Assembly: GCA_051650305.1 (NCBI GenBank)
Contig: JBOFIT010000030.1
Span: 1 to 11,469 of the forward strand
Direction: 5' to 3'
Length of the DNA stretch: 11,469 nt
Source: JBOFDK01 sp051650305
GTDB taxonomy: Bacteria > Bacillota > Clostridia > Lachnospirales > Cellulosilyticaceae
Made by a program: the position numbers and the translations under genes. Under the pieces are notes generated by a model that searched no databases, had not been told where the DNA came from, and saw nothing but the letters and a program-made list of their open reading frames with translations. Positions 1 through 7,305 of this stretch are shown in pieces (the stretch's first letter is position 1; every line of letters begins with the position of its first letter).

Positions 1-572
1 ATAGCTACTGCTTTTTTGCCTTGTGCAAGCTCTTCGTCTAGCTTTTGTCCTTTAAGGGCTATGAGGTAGCCTCCTTGCTTTACGAAAGGTAGTGTGTACT
101 CACTAAGTACTGCTAAGTTTGCTACCGCTCTTGATGCACATACATCGAATTTCTCACGGTAATTTTTGTTGTTGCCCACATCTTCTGCACGTCCGTGTAC
201 ACATACGATTTTTTGGAGTCCTAGCTCACTAATCACGTGATTTAGGAAATTCAGACGCTTGTTCAGTGAGTCAATAAGTGTAATCTGTATATGAGGGAAG
301 GCAATCTTCAGTACCATACCTGGGAAGCCTGCTCCTGTCCCTACATCTGCTAATGTCTCAATTTCTCCAAGGTCTAAGCTTGAATACACTGTAAGACAGT
401 CTAAGAAGTGCTTCGTAATCACTTCTACATCTTCTGTAATCGCTGTAAGGTTCATCTTCTCATTCCACTCAACAAGAAGCTCTTTGTAACGTAAGAATTG
501 GTCTAATTGCTTTTCTGTAAGCTCGATACCAAGCTCTAAAGCACCTTCTTTAAGAAGTTCTCTGATATCCAT
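1..572 (-). CDS. rsmG: 16S rRNA (guanine-527-N7)-methyltransferase RsmG, C-terminus cut by window edge
   Basis: RsmG uses S-adenosylmethionine to methylate N7 of G527 in 16S rRNA. About 190 codons are visible and no stop is reached; the family is usually close to 240 residues, so roughly the last fifth lies outside the window. My reverse-strand translation begins MDIRELLKEG. It carries the SAM-binding glycine motif DVGTGAGFPG (about residues 76-85), the DSLNKR segment after it (101-106), HGRAED (126-131) and ASRAVA (146-151), all typical of RsmG. The start ATG is 1 nt after the mnmG stop codon, with a GGGAGAA ribosome site lying inside the end of mnmG, so the two are translationally coupled. 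It is the third gene of the mnmE-mnmG-rsmG operon, a conserved grouping near Bacillota origins. The identification is secure. Confidence 0.96.
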   Translation of the reverse strand, partial: MDIRELLKEGALELGIELTEKQLDQFLRYKELLVEWNEKMNLTAITEDVEVITKHFLDCLTVYSSLDLGEIETLADVGTGAGFPGMVLKIAFPHIQITLIDSLNKRLNFLNHVISELGLQKIVCVHGRAEDVGNNKNYREKFDVCASRAVANLAVLSEYTLPFVKQGGYLIALKGQKLDEELAQGKKAVA

Positions 573-573
573 A

Positions 574-2475
574 TTATTCTCCCATTTCTTCTTTTTTGCG
601 GGCTTTTTTCTGCTCTAAGTACACAAGAAGTACTGAGATATCTGCAGGTGATACCCCTGATATACGTGATGCTTGACCGATAGATACTGGTCTTACTGCA
701 TCTAGCTTTTGCTTCGCTTCAAGTCTTAAGCTATACACATCATTATAATTGATATCTTCTGGGATACCTTTTTTCTCTAATTTCTTGAACTGTTCCACTT
801 GCTTAAGCTGTCTACCGATATAACCCTCGTATTTAAGCTCTATAAGCACTTGCTCAATGACATCTGGTGCTATCTCTGGTCTAGAAGTATCTACCTCTTT
901 AAAGTCCTCATATGCAAGCTCTGGGCGCTTTAAAAGTTCTGCTAGTGCAATCCCCGAACGAAGTGGTGTACTTTCTTTCTCTGCGATAATCGCCTGTACT
1001 TTCTCACTTGTACCTACATAAGTGTTTTTCAGACGTTCCATCTCTGTATCTATAGCTTCGCGCTTAGCTAAGAAAGTCGCATAACGTTCATCTGTAATAA
1101 GACCTGCTTTATACCCTTTCTCTGTCAGACGAAGATCTGCATTATCTTGTCTTAAAAGAAGACGGTACTCTGCTCTTGAAGTCAGCATACGGTATGGCTC
1201 TTTTGTGCCTTTTGTTACAAGGTCATCGATAAGCACCCCAATGTAACCTTCTGAACGGTCTACTACTAGCTGCTCTTTATCATCAATCTTAAGGGCAGCA
1301 TTCACACCTGCTATAAGCCCCTGACAAGCTGCTTCTTCATAGCCTGAACTACCATTCATCTGTCCTGCACTAAAGAAGTTCTCGATTTCCTTGAATTCAA
1401 GTGTATGTTTAAGTTGAAGTGGGTTGATGCAATCATACTCGATGGCATAGCCTTTACGCATCACCTCTACCTTTTCAAGTCCTGCAATTGAACGAAGCAT
1501 AGCAAGCTGTACTTCTTCTGGTAGTGATGAACTCATTCCTTGTACATACATCTCTGTTGTACTTTCACCTTCTGGTTCAAGGAATACTTGATGTCTTTCT
1601 TTATCACTAAAGCGTACCACTTTATCCTCGATAGATGGACAGTAACGTGGGCCTGTCCCTTCGATAACGCCTGAATACATCGGTGAACGATGTAGGTTAT
1701 CTTGGATAATCTTATGTGTCTCTAAATTAGTATAAGTAAGGTAGCATGGATGCTGCTCACGTGCGATGCCTTCTGCTGTATTTTCAAAAGAAAATGGTAC
1801 GATTTTCTCGTCGCCGTGTTGTGGATCCATCTTGCTAAAGTCTACTGTTCTCGCATCTACACGTGCAGGTGTACCTGTCTTAAAGCGTCTAAGTTCAATC
1901 CCTAGCGCCTTTAAGCTTTCACTAAGCTCTGTCGAAGCTTTAAGTCCATTTGGACCTGTGTACTCGATGCACTCTCCTGTGAGGCATCTCGCATGCATGT
2001 ACGTACCACCTGCTAGTACCACTGACTTGCAGTAGTAGATGGCATTCGTATTTGTACGTACACCTACTACTTTATTGTCTTCTACAAGGACTTCAACGAT
2101 TTCTTGTTGCTTGATTTGAAGGTTAGGTGTATTCTCAAGCACCTTCTTCATCTCATCTGAGTAGCTCTTCTTATCAGCTTGTGCACGCAGTGAATGTACC
2201 GCTGGGCCCTTCGCTGTATTTAACATACGTGTCTGGATAAATGTCTTGTCGATGTTTTTACCCATCTCACCACCTAAAGCATCTATCTCACGTACTAGAT
2301 GCCCTTTAGATGTACCCCCGATATTTGGGTTACATGGCATCATGGCGATACTATCTAAGCTCATGGTAAACATGACTGTCTTCTTACCAAGTCTAGCTCC
2401 TGCAAGAGCAGCCTCACAACCAGCATGTCCACCACCTATAATAGCAATATCTATATGATCTGCAATATAAGTCAT
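574..2475 (-). CDS. mnmG: tRNA uridine-5-carboxymethylaminomethyl modification enzyme MnmG (GidA)
   Basis: MnmG is the FAD- and folate-dependent partner of MnmE; the complex installs (carboxymethyl)aminomethyl groups at C5 of wobble uridine 34 in several tRNAs. The protein is 633 residues, normal for the long MnmG form. Visible motifs are the FAD-binding GGGHAG (residues 14-19), CNPNIGG with its conserved cysteine (C48), HPCYLTYTN with the second conserved cysteine (C244), and GTGPRYCPSIEDK (274-286). The frame is open 48 nt further upstream, to 2523. I chose the ATG at 2475 because it is preceded by AAAGGAGGT at ideal distance and gives the usual MnmG N-terminus just before the FAD fold; the longer start would overlap mnmE and translate the ribosome site itself. 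It lies 32 nt downstream of mnmE and 1 nt upstream of rsmG. Confidence 0.97.
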   Translation of the reverse strand: MTYIADHIDIAIIGGGHAGCEAALAGARLGKKTVMFTMSLDSIAMMPCNPNIGGTSKGHLVREIDALGGEMGKNIDKTFIQTRMLNTAKGPAVHSLRAQADKKSYSDEMKKVLENTPNLQIKQQEIVEVLVEDNKVVGVRTNTNAIYYCKSVVLAGGTYMHARCLTGECIEYTGPNGLKASTELSESLKALGIELRRFKTGTPARVDARTVDFSKMDPQHGDEKIVPFSFENTAEGIAREQHPCYLTYTNLETHKIIQDNLHRSPMYSGVIEGTGPRYCPSIEDKVVRFSDKERHQVFLEPEGESTTEMYVQGMSSSLPEEVQLAMLRSIAGLEKVEVMRKGYAIEYDCINPLQLKHTLEFKEIENFFSAGQMNGSSGYEEAACQGLIAGVNAALKIDDKEQLVVDRSEGYIGVLIDDLVTKGTKEPYRMLTSRAEYRLLLRQDNADLRLTEKGYKAGLITDERYATFLAKREAIDTEMERLKNTYVGTSEKVQAIIAEKESTPLRSGIALAELLKRPELAYEDFKEVDTSRPEIAPDVIEQVLIELKYEGYIGRQLKQVEQFKKLEKKGIPEDINYNDVYSLRLEAKQKLDAVRPVSIGQASRISGVSPADISVLLVYLEQKKARKKEEMGE

Positions 2476-2507
2476 AGTGACCTCCTTTATATCTCTTCTG
2501 TGTATTT

Positions 2508-3893
2508 CTATTTTCCTAAGCAAAATCTGCTAAATAACTCATTGATAATTTCATCTTTTAATGCTTCACCGACGATCATTCCTAAGTGTCCATAGGCATC
2601 GTGTAAATCGATGGCTACGCAATCTTCTGGCATACCCATATCAATGGTATCTACGACCTTGTCTAAGCTTTCTATAGCCTTTATAAGGCTTTGTTTTTGA
2701 CGTCTGTTTGAGATAGTCGCACCACTACCTACCTCGATGCCCTTCTGAAGTGTAAATGCCTTCATCGTCTCTCTCAGTTCATCTAGTCCACTCTGCTTCA
2801 TCGCAGAGATACTTACAGTAGTCGCATCATCCGCTATATGTGCCATTAGTTTTTCCCGGGTAATAACTGGGTTTAAGTCTATCTTATTAAGTACATAAAT
2901 AACTTTCTTTGACTTTAAGCTTTCCATAAGAGCAAGCTCTTCATCATCTAAAGCTCTTGAACTATCGATAAGCATCAGCACTAAGTCTGCTTCTTGGATA
3001 GATTCCTTCGAACGCTCGACACCGATTTTCTCTACGATATCTTCTGTCTCACGAATCCCTGCTGTATCTAATAATTGGAACGGTATCCCACTTATATTAA
3101 GATAAGCTTCCACAACGTCTCTCGTTGTACCTGGAATATCTGTAACGATTGCTTTGTTTTCTTCGAGAAGTGCATTGAGAAGTGATGACTTCCCTACATT
3201 TGGCTGTCCTATAATGGCAGTCTTTACACCTTCTCTTATCATCTTTCCTGTATCTGCTGTCTTAAGTAGTACTTTTAACTCATCATTCAAGTCTTCAAGT
3301 TCTTGTCTAAAGTCATTGGTTACAGGCTCGTCCTCATCATATTCAGGATAATCAATCGATACCTCTATACGTGCAATAATCTGAATCAGCATATCTTGAT
3401 AAGCTTTGATTTGCTTTGATAATCTACCTTCTAATTGATTGACCGCTTGGGATAAAGAAAGCTCTGTCTTCGCTTCAATAATATCCATGATGGCTTCTAC
3501 TTGTGCAAGGTCGATACGTCCGTTCAAAAAGGCTCTCTTTGTGAACTCACCTTGGTCTGCAAGTCTTGCGCCATTACGTATAAGCTCCATAAGTACTGCA
3601 TCTAGTGGTACTGGACCACCATGGCAGTTAATCTCTACCACATCTTCACGTGTAAAAGTCTTTGGTCCCTTCATCAGCATGACCAAAACTTCATCTATTG
3701 TCTTCTCATCTTTATTTACTATATGTCCATAATGAATGGTATGGCTAGGAGCATCTACAAGCTTCTTCTTACTTCCAGCTCTAAAAATCTTATCTACTAC
3801 TTCAACAGCATCGATACCACTTACACGTACGATACCTATGCCACCTACTCCAGGCGCTGTAGAAATAGCTGCTATTGTGTCATTATATATCAT
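2508..3893 (-). CDS. mnmE: tRNA modification GTPase MnmE (TrmE)
   Basis: MnmE is a dimeric, potassium-activated GTPase that works with MnmG on wobble uridine 34 of tRNA. The 461-residue protein has the normal length and layout: an N-terminal folate-binding domain (about 1-118, starting MIYNDTIAAISTAPG), a helical domain, and an inserted G domain. G-domain motifs are all present: P-loop GQPNVGKS (229-236), TDIPGTTRD (251-259), DTAG (276-279), NKID (336-339) and SAM near 363. The C-terminus FCLGK keeps the conserved catalytic-loop cysteine (C458). Translation starts at 3893 behind GAGAAAGGGG. It is the first gene of the mnmE-mnmG-rsmG operon, served by a promoter just upstream (3928-3956). Nothing unusual was seen. 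Confidence 0.98.
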   Translation of the reverse strand: MIYNDTIAAISTAPGVGGIGIVRVSGIDAVEVVDKIFRAGSKKKLVDAPSHTIHYGHIVNKDEKTIDEVLVMLMKGPKTFTREDVVEINCHGGPVPLDAVLMELIRNGARLADQGEFTKRAFLNGRIDLAQVEAIMDIIEAKTELSLSQAVNQLEGRLSKQIKAYQDMLIQIIARIEVSIDYPEYDEDEPVTNDFRQELEDLNDELKVLLKTADTGKMIREGVKTAIIGQPNVGKSSLLNALLEENKAIVTDIPGTTRDVVEAYLNISGIPFQLLDTAGIRETEDIVEKIGVERSKESIQEADLVLMLIDSSRALDDEELALMESLKSKKVIYVLNKIDLNPVITREKLMAHIADDATTVSISAMKQSGLDELRETMKAFTLQKGIEVGSGATISNRRQKQSLIKAIESLDKVVDTIDMGMPEDCVAIDLHDAYGHLGMIVGEALKDEIINELFSRFCLGK

Positions 3894-3927
3894 ATCCGAG
3901 CCCCTTTCTCACGTTACTCTAAAAATT

Positions 3928-3956
3928 AATATACTCTAAAATCCCGTCCTTTGCAA
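3928..3956 (-). promoter_or_regulatory. Predicted sigma-A-type promoter of mnmE-mnmG-rsmG
   Basis: Reading leftward, the -35 box TTGCAA (3951-3956) is separated by 17 nt from the -10 box TATATT (3928-3933). Transcription would start near 3921, giving an untranslated leader of about 28 nt before mnmE. It lies between the khpB terminator and mnmE, where a promoter is expected. The match is 4/6 and 5/6 to consensus with optimal spacing. Confidence 0.65.
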
Positions 3957-4013
3957 TGAATGACTTTTTCTTTACTAAGTATTGCCTTTTTTAAAGTTTT
4001 ATATTTCGTGTCA

Positions 4014-4046
4014 TAAAAAAAGGCACTCTGCTAAGCAAAGCACCTT
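4014..4046 (-). terminator. Intrinsic terminator after khpB
   Basis: A 12-bp stem (arms 4020-4031 and 4035-4046, three G-U pairs in the leftward RNA) encloses a 3-nt loop and is followed leftward by a run of six U (4014-4019). It begins 5 nt past the khpB stop codon, so it should end the rpmH-rnpA-yidD-yidC-khpB transcript. The rightward strand also has a T-rich tail (4048-4058), so the element might act in both directions, though no rightward gene needs it here. Confidence 0.85.
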
Positions 4047-4051
4047 GTTTT

Positions 4052-4822
4052 TTATTTTCTATAGTTCTTATTTGAAGAGATTGGTGTAATCACTACTTTT
4101 CTAAAAGGTTCTCTTCCCTCGCTATGAGTCTTTACAGACTTACTATTCTGAAGTACTGAATGAATAATACGTCGATCATAAGGATTCATAGGTTCTAATG
4201 TTACAGGTCTACGTAATTGAGACGCTTTCTTCGCATATTTTAATGCTACTTTTTGAAGCGTTTCTTCACGTCGTTCTCTATAATTTTCAGTATCAAGCAT
4301 AATCTTGATATAATTTTCATTGCTCTTATTAACCACAATGTTTGTTAAGTATTGTAAGGAATCAAGGGTTTCTCCTCTTTTTCCAATGACAATACCCATT
4401 TTTTCACCTGAAATATCGATATAGACTTTGTCACCTTCACTTTTTGATGTAAATGCAGCATCTACATTCATCTCTTTTAGAACTTTTGTTAAGAATTCAA
4501 TTGCTTTTTGTGTGCCTGCTTCTACATCCACTGGACGCTTAGCTTCCTTTTGTGGTGCAGGTACGACTTCTTTAACCTCAGCCTTTGGCTCTGGTTGTGG
4601 TATGACTACCTCTTCTTCAGGCGCTACCACTTCTTCAATCTCATCTGATTCTTCTTTAACAGTTACACGCACTCTTGCATTTTTTGCACCTAGCCCCAAA
4701 AAGCCTTTTGAGCCTTTTTCAAGGACTTCAATGGTTACTTCATCTCTAGTTGCCCCTAGTTCAATAAGCGCATCTGTTATAGCACTATCAAGATTTCTTC
4801 CTGTTTTTTCTAAAAACCTCAT
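4052..4822 (-). CDS. khpB: RNA-binding protein KhpB/Jag (Jag_N, KH and R3H domains)
   Basis: KhpB (Jag, EloR in streptococci) is a single-stranded-RNA-binding protein linked to cell elongation and post-transcriptional control, often paired with the small KH protein KhpA. The 256-residue product has three parts: a Jag_N domain (about 1-52, with KGSKGFLGLGAKNARV), a low-complexity linker rich in Glu, Val and Pro (about 56-100), and the RNA-binding half. That half contains a KH domain with its GxxG loop in GIVIGKRG (143-150) and a C-terminal R3H domain in NPYDRRIIHSVLQ (R217 and H221). The start at 4822 has a GGGGGT ribosome site 8 nt upstream and lies 21 nt after yidC. The yidC-khpB pairing is conserved in Bacillota. 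It is the last gene before the terminator. Confidence 0.95.
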   Translation of the reverse strand: MRFLEKTGRNLDSAITDALIELGATRDEVTIEVLEKGSKGFLGLGAKNARVRVTVKEESDEIEEVVAPEEEVVIPQPEPKAEVKEVVPAPQKEAKRPVDVEAGTQKAIEFLTKVLKEMNVDAAFTSKSEGDKVYIDISGEKMGIVIGKRGETLDSLQYLTNIVVNKSNENYIKIMLDTENYRERREETLQKVALKYAKKASQLRRPVTLEPMNPYDRRIIHSVLQNSKSVKTHSEGREPFRKVVITPISSNKNYRK

Positions 4823-4843
4823 CCAATCTACCCCCAGACATTA

Positions 4844-5998
4844 TTAATCCTGTTTTGTATCGTTAGATTCCTTAGTTTTTTGTGCTTCTGATGTTGTAGC
4901 TTGTTGTCCCTCTGTTGCAATTGCTTGTGTATCTACAGGTGGTTTTTTCTTTTTCTTCTTTTTCTTCTTCGCAGCCATTTCTGCTTCTTGTTCTGCTTTG
5001 AACTTAGCATCAATCACAGCTTCTTGCTTTTCTACAATTCTATTAACAACGATTTGTTGTACCATCATTACCACGTTACCAGCTACCCAGTAAAGTGCAA
5101 GACCTGTTGGTACTGTCCATGAAATACTACCCATCATGATAGGCATCATAATGTTCATTACTTTCATCATTGTATCTGTAGAGTTTTGCATATCACCACC
5201 AGCTGCTGGTTGTTGCATTGCTTTGCTACTAGCCATTGTAATCTTACTGAAGATAAATGTAGAAGCACCTGAAATGATAGGAATAAGTAAGGCAATCATC
5301 ATACCGCCAGCAAATAATTGTGCTGGTGAATCGACTAGGTTTACTAAGAACCATTCGAAGTTATGTTTTTGTTCTAAAAGTCCACCAAGAGCACTGAAGT
5401 TTTCTGGAGAAACGAGTGTTTCTAGAATACCCCATTGTTCTGTTGTGAAGTGACTAAGTGTATCTGAAAGTCCCGCTTGGTCACCTAATCTTTGTAATTC
5501 CATTGTAGCCGTACTACTTAGTGGCGCTTGTGCTAAAACATCTTGAATAAGTTGTCCAATATTAGCAACTTGTTGTTGTAATGTATCTGCTATTTGACCG
5601 TATAATTCTCTAAGTTGAACGATATGTCTACTTGGTTGACGTAGTACATTATAAAGTCCATAGATAAGTGGTAATTGAATAATAAGTGGTAAACATCCAG
5701 CAAATGGACTCGCATTATGTTTCTTATATAATGCTTGCATCTCTTGTGAGTATGCCATCTGTGATGCTTGATCTTTCTTATTCGCATACTTCTTTTGAAG
5801 CTTTTGTAAATCTGGAGAGATTCTACTCATAGCACGCATTGAACGTTGCTGCTTCATTTTAAGTGGGGTTAATAGTAATTGTGCTACGATTGTAAATACA
5901 ATAATAGAAATCCCCAGTGTTCCTACAGGTGTAAGCATTGAAGTAAGTTCAAAGATTACATTGAGTATCATACCAAAAAAATTAGTGATAATTCCCAT
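4844..5998 (-). CDS. yidC: Membrane protein insertase YidC (Oxa1 family)
   Basis: YidC inserts and folds membrane proteins, alone or with SecYEG. The product has 384 residues, longer than the roughly 260 of Bacillus SpoIIIJ. Segments seen: a short N-terminal hydrophobic stretch (1-20), TM1 (about 24-45), a charged cytoplasmic hairpin (about 46-95), TM2 (about 98-118), an extracytoplasmic segment of about 105 residues (121-228), TM3 (229-253) and the last TM segments (277-316). A charged tail with about nine consecutive lysines and a Gln/Thr/Ser-rich end follows. There is no lipobox cysteine, so it is not of the lipoprotein type seen in Bacillus and Streptococcus. At the position of the conserved TM1 groove arginine there is glutamine (Q40, within FTIVAQLLLTPL). 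It starts behind AGGAGG with 6-nt spacing, 26 nt after yidD. Confidence 0.95.
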   Translation of the reverse strand: MGIITNFFGMILNVIFELTSMLTPVGTLGISIIVFTIVAQLLLTPLKMKQQRSMRAMSRISPDLQKLQKKYANKKDQASQMAYSQEMQALYKKHNASPFAGCLPLIIQLPLIYGLYNVLRQPSRHIVQLRELYGQIADTLQQQVANIGQLIQDVLAQAPLSSTATMELQRLGDQAGLSDTLSHFTTEQWGILETLVSPENFSALGGLLEQKHNFEWFLVNLVDSPAQLFAGGMMIALLIPIISGASTFIFSKITMASSKAMQQPAAGGDMQNSTDTMMKVMNIMMPIMMGSISWTVPTGLALYWVAGNVVMMVQQIVVNRIVEKQEAVIDAKFKAEQEAEMAAKKKKKKKKKPPVDTQAIATEGQQATTSEAQKTKESNDTKQD

Positions 5999-6024
5999 TG
6001 TTTCCTCCTAGGTGGTTTATTTAA

Positions 6025-6267
6025 TTAATGGCTATTGTTTTTCTTAGGTGGTACTGGATCATACATGGGTGGATGAAAAGGATGACATTTCAAAATCCTT
6101 CTTATTCCTAAGAAGGTTCCTTTTAAGAAGCCATGTACTTGAATTGCTTCATAAGTATATGAAGAACATGTAGGTGTAAACCGACATCTTGGTCCAAGTA
6201 GTGGCGATATGCCTCTTTGATAAAAACGAATAAGCTTTAATGCTAAACGTTTCGGTAAGTTTTTCAT
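6025..6267 (-). CDS. yidD: Membrane protein insertion efficiency factor YidD
   Basis: YidD is a small membrane-associated protein that assists YidC-dependent insertion. The 80-residue product shows the family pattern throughout: RFYQRGISPLLGPRCRFTPT (residues 14-33) with conserved cysteines, CSSYTYEAI, and the RILKCHPFHP segment near the C-terminus. The N-terminus is basic and amphipathic, which is how the family is thought to associate with the membrane. The start at 6267 has GAGGT 4 nt upstream, with AGGAGA a little further off. It sits between rnpA (77-nt gap) and yidC (26-nt gap), the usual order. In many genomes yidD overlaps rnpA; here the gap is longer and contains only weak self-complementarity. 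Confidence 0.95.
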   Translation of the reverse strand: MKNLPKRLALKLIRFYQRGISPLLGPRCRFTPTCSSYTYEAIQVHGFLKGTFLGIRRILKCHPFHPPMYDPVPPKKNNSH

Positions 6268-6344
6268 GAATACCTCTATAATCTCCTGCCCGCCATAAGT
6301 TATGCCATTATCTTATCGTATAATAACATATGCTGATAGGCAGC

Positions 6345-6692
6345 TTATGAATTTTTGTTGAAAATTTTTTGCTGTTTAAGTAATTGTTCTAAAGCTTCTG
6401 ACACTTCTTGATAGGTAGCGCCCTTTGCATTGGTCCTTGCAACAATAACAAAATCCCACCCTGGTTGCTCAATGTACTCTTCCTGTAATCGAAAGCTTTC
6501 TTTTATAAGGCGTGTTACGCGACTGCGAATCACACTCTTTCCTACTTTCTTACTTACAGATACACCCAACCTATTAAAGGGTTGCTGATTTTTGTATTTA
6601 TATAGAACAAGATATCTATTTGCTACGGACTTTCCTCTTCTATAAACAGTTCTAAATTCTGGTGTCTTTTTAAGGGATTCTGTATATCTCAT
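6345..6692 (-). CDS. rnpA: Ribonuclease P protein component
   Basis: RnpA is the protein subunit of RNase P, which binds the catalytic RNA and pre-tRNA leader during 5' maturation of tRNA. The 115-residue length is typical. Visible features are the N-terminal ESLKKTPEFRTVYRRGKS (residues 5-22), the buried-strand segment NRLGVSVSKKVGKSVIRSR, and the basic helix RVTRLIKESFR. The RNR signature of the family (RNRxKR in Bacillus) reads RSRVTR here, so the central Asn is Ser and the Lys is Thr. The start at 6692 has AGGAGT 8 nt upstream. It follows rpmH after a 58-nt gap that contains a strong hairpin. Confidence 0.97.
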   Translation of the reverse strand: MRYTESLKKTPEFRTVYRRGKSVANRYLVLYKYKNQQPFNRLGVSVSKKVGKSVIRSRVTRLIKESFRLQEEYIEQPGWDFVIVARTNAKGATYQEVSEALEQLLKQQKIFNKNS

Positions 6693-6720
6693 CTTTAAGG
6701 ACTCCTAAATCTTTATAAGG

Positions 6721-6749
6721 CAAAACAAGGCCACAAAAGCGGCCTTGTT
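6721..6749 (-). terminator. Hairpin between rpmH and rnpA, probable partial terminator or processing stem
   Basis: Perfect 9-bp arms at 6724-6732 and 6741-6749 (AACAAGGCC / GGCCTTGTT) can be extended inward by two pairs to a TTTT loop. In the leftward RNA the stem begins 1 nt past the rpmH stop and is followed by only a few U before a G-C break. I read it as a leaky terminator or RNA-processing stem that would lower rnpA relative to the abundant L34 message, because rnpA has no other visible promoter. That role is inferred. Confidence 0.6.
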
Positions 6750-6750
6750 A

Positions 6751-6885
6751 TTATGCTGTTAATTTTTTTCTACCTTTTGCTCTTCTTCTAGCAACGACAG
6801 CTCTTCCGTTTTTAGTTCTCATTCTCTTACGGAAACCGTGTTCTTTACTTCTTTGACGCTTCTTTGGTTGGTAAGTCATTTTCAT
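6751..6885 (-). CDS. rpmH: 50S ribosomal protein L34
   Basis: L34 is a small, highly basic protein of the large ribosomal subunit. My translation of this 44-codon frame begins MKMTYQPKKRQRSKEHGF and ends GRKKLTA, the standard L34 sequence of normal length. A very strong site, AAAGGAGGTG, sits 6 nt before the ATG at 6885. A second ATG two codons in (6877-6879) would be 12 nt away and would lose the conserved MK. It is the first gene of the leftward rpmH-rnpA-yidD-yidC-khpB operon, and the hairpin right after it may give it higher expression than the rest. Confidence 0.98.
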   Translation of the reverse strand: MKMTYQPKKRQRSKEHGFRKRMRTKNGRAVVARRRAKGRKKLTA

Positions 6886-7018
6886 TATGCGCACCTCCTT
6901 TAAATTTAAAAGTAGTCACATAATATGCACACAGGTAATACGTCTATGCACAGACAATTACCTATAAAAAATAAATATCGCACACACAACTCATAAAGAG
7001 TTTAAAACAAATAAGCAC
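6886..7018 (-). promoter_or_regulatory. Long 5' leader of rpmH with a two-part hairpin
   Basis: From the predicted start near 7018 to the rpmH ATG the leader is about 133 nt, long for a 44-residue protein. It holds a hairpin with a perfect 7-bp outer helix (AGGTAAT / ATTACCT, positions 6933-6939 and 6957-6963). A small internal loop follows, then a 4-bp inner helix (6942-6945 with 6952-6955) and a 6-nt loop. A smaller 5-bp hairpin (AACTC / GAGTT) lies near 6990-7005. No known ribosomal-leader class is recognised. The structure is seen; regulation is inferred. Confidence 0.45.
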
Positions 7019-7025
7019 TAGCCTT

Positions 7026-7054
7026 AGTATAGAAGATTTATAAAATGTCGTCAA
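7026..7054 (-). promoter_or_regulatory. Predicted sigma-A-type promoter of the rpmH operon
   Basis: Leftward, the -35 box TTGACG (7049-7054) and -10 box TATACT (7026-7031) are 17 nt apart, each 5/6 to consensus. Transcription would begin near 7018-7019. This is the strongest promoter in the window, as expected for a ribosomal protein gene, and it diverges from dnaA across the origin segment. Confidence 0.8.
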
Positions 7055-7254
7055 GCCTTAACGTTTATTTATTTGTTGGCAATTTTTATAAATATTTTAG
7101 TACTCAACTAATTTACTTTCTATTTTAATGTCTGTTTTTGATACATTTTGTCATCTTCTAACAAAAATATCCCCTATTTTTTTATCCATAGGGTTGTGGA
7201 TATTTTGTGTAAACAGTTGCTTTTCCACAGGTTATTTGATATCATAAATTAAGT

Positions 7255-7263
7255 TGTGTATAA
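7255..7263 (-). promoter_or_regulatory. DnaA box, perfect (TTATACACA)
   Basis: This matches TTATNCACA 9/9 on the minus strand and belongs to the central left cluster with 7282-7290 and 7306-7314. Confidence 0.85.
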
Positions 7264-7281
7264 ATTGTTGAAAAGCTAAAG

Positions 7282-7290
7282 TTATTCACA
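7282..7290 (+). promoter_or_regulatory. DnaA box, perfect (TTATTCACA)
   Basis: This matches the consensus 9/9 on the plus strand and lies in the central left cluster. Confidence 0.85.
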
Positions 7291-7305
7291 TTCTGTTGAT
7301 AAACC

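Noticed and set aside
1766..2035. Open frame on the plus strand opposite mnmG
   Set aside because: It lies wholly inside mnmG on the other strand, has no ribosome site and no recognisable protein features.
2476..2523. Longer N-terminus for MnmG, starting at 2523
   Set aside because: It would translate the AAAGGAGGT ribosome site and overlap mnmE; the ATG at 2475 has ideal spacing and gives the family N-terminus.
4428..4847. 139-codon plus-strand frame opposite khpB
   Set aside because: It is a Ser/Thr-rich mirror of the Glu/Val linker and KH coding sequence of khpB, with no ribosome site; a shadow frame.
5590..5787. 65-codon minus-strand frame inside yidC
   Set aside because: It is in a different frame of a clearly conserved gene, with His/Tyr-rich composition of no known family and no initiation signal.
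6268..6344. Possible regulatory structure or small gene between rnpA and yidD
   Set aside because: There are only short 4-5 bp complementary segments and the few ATGs reach stop codons within a handful of codons.
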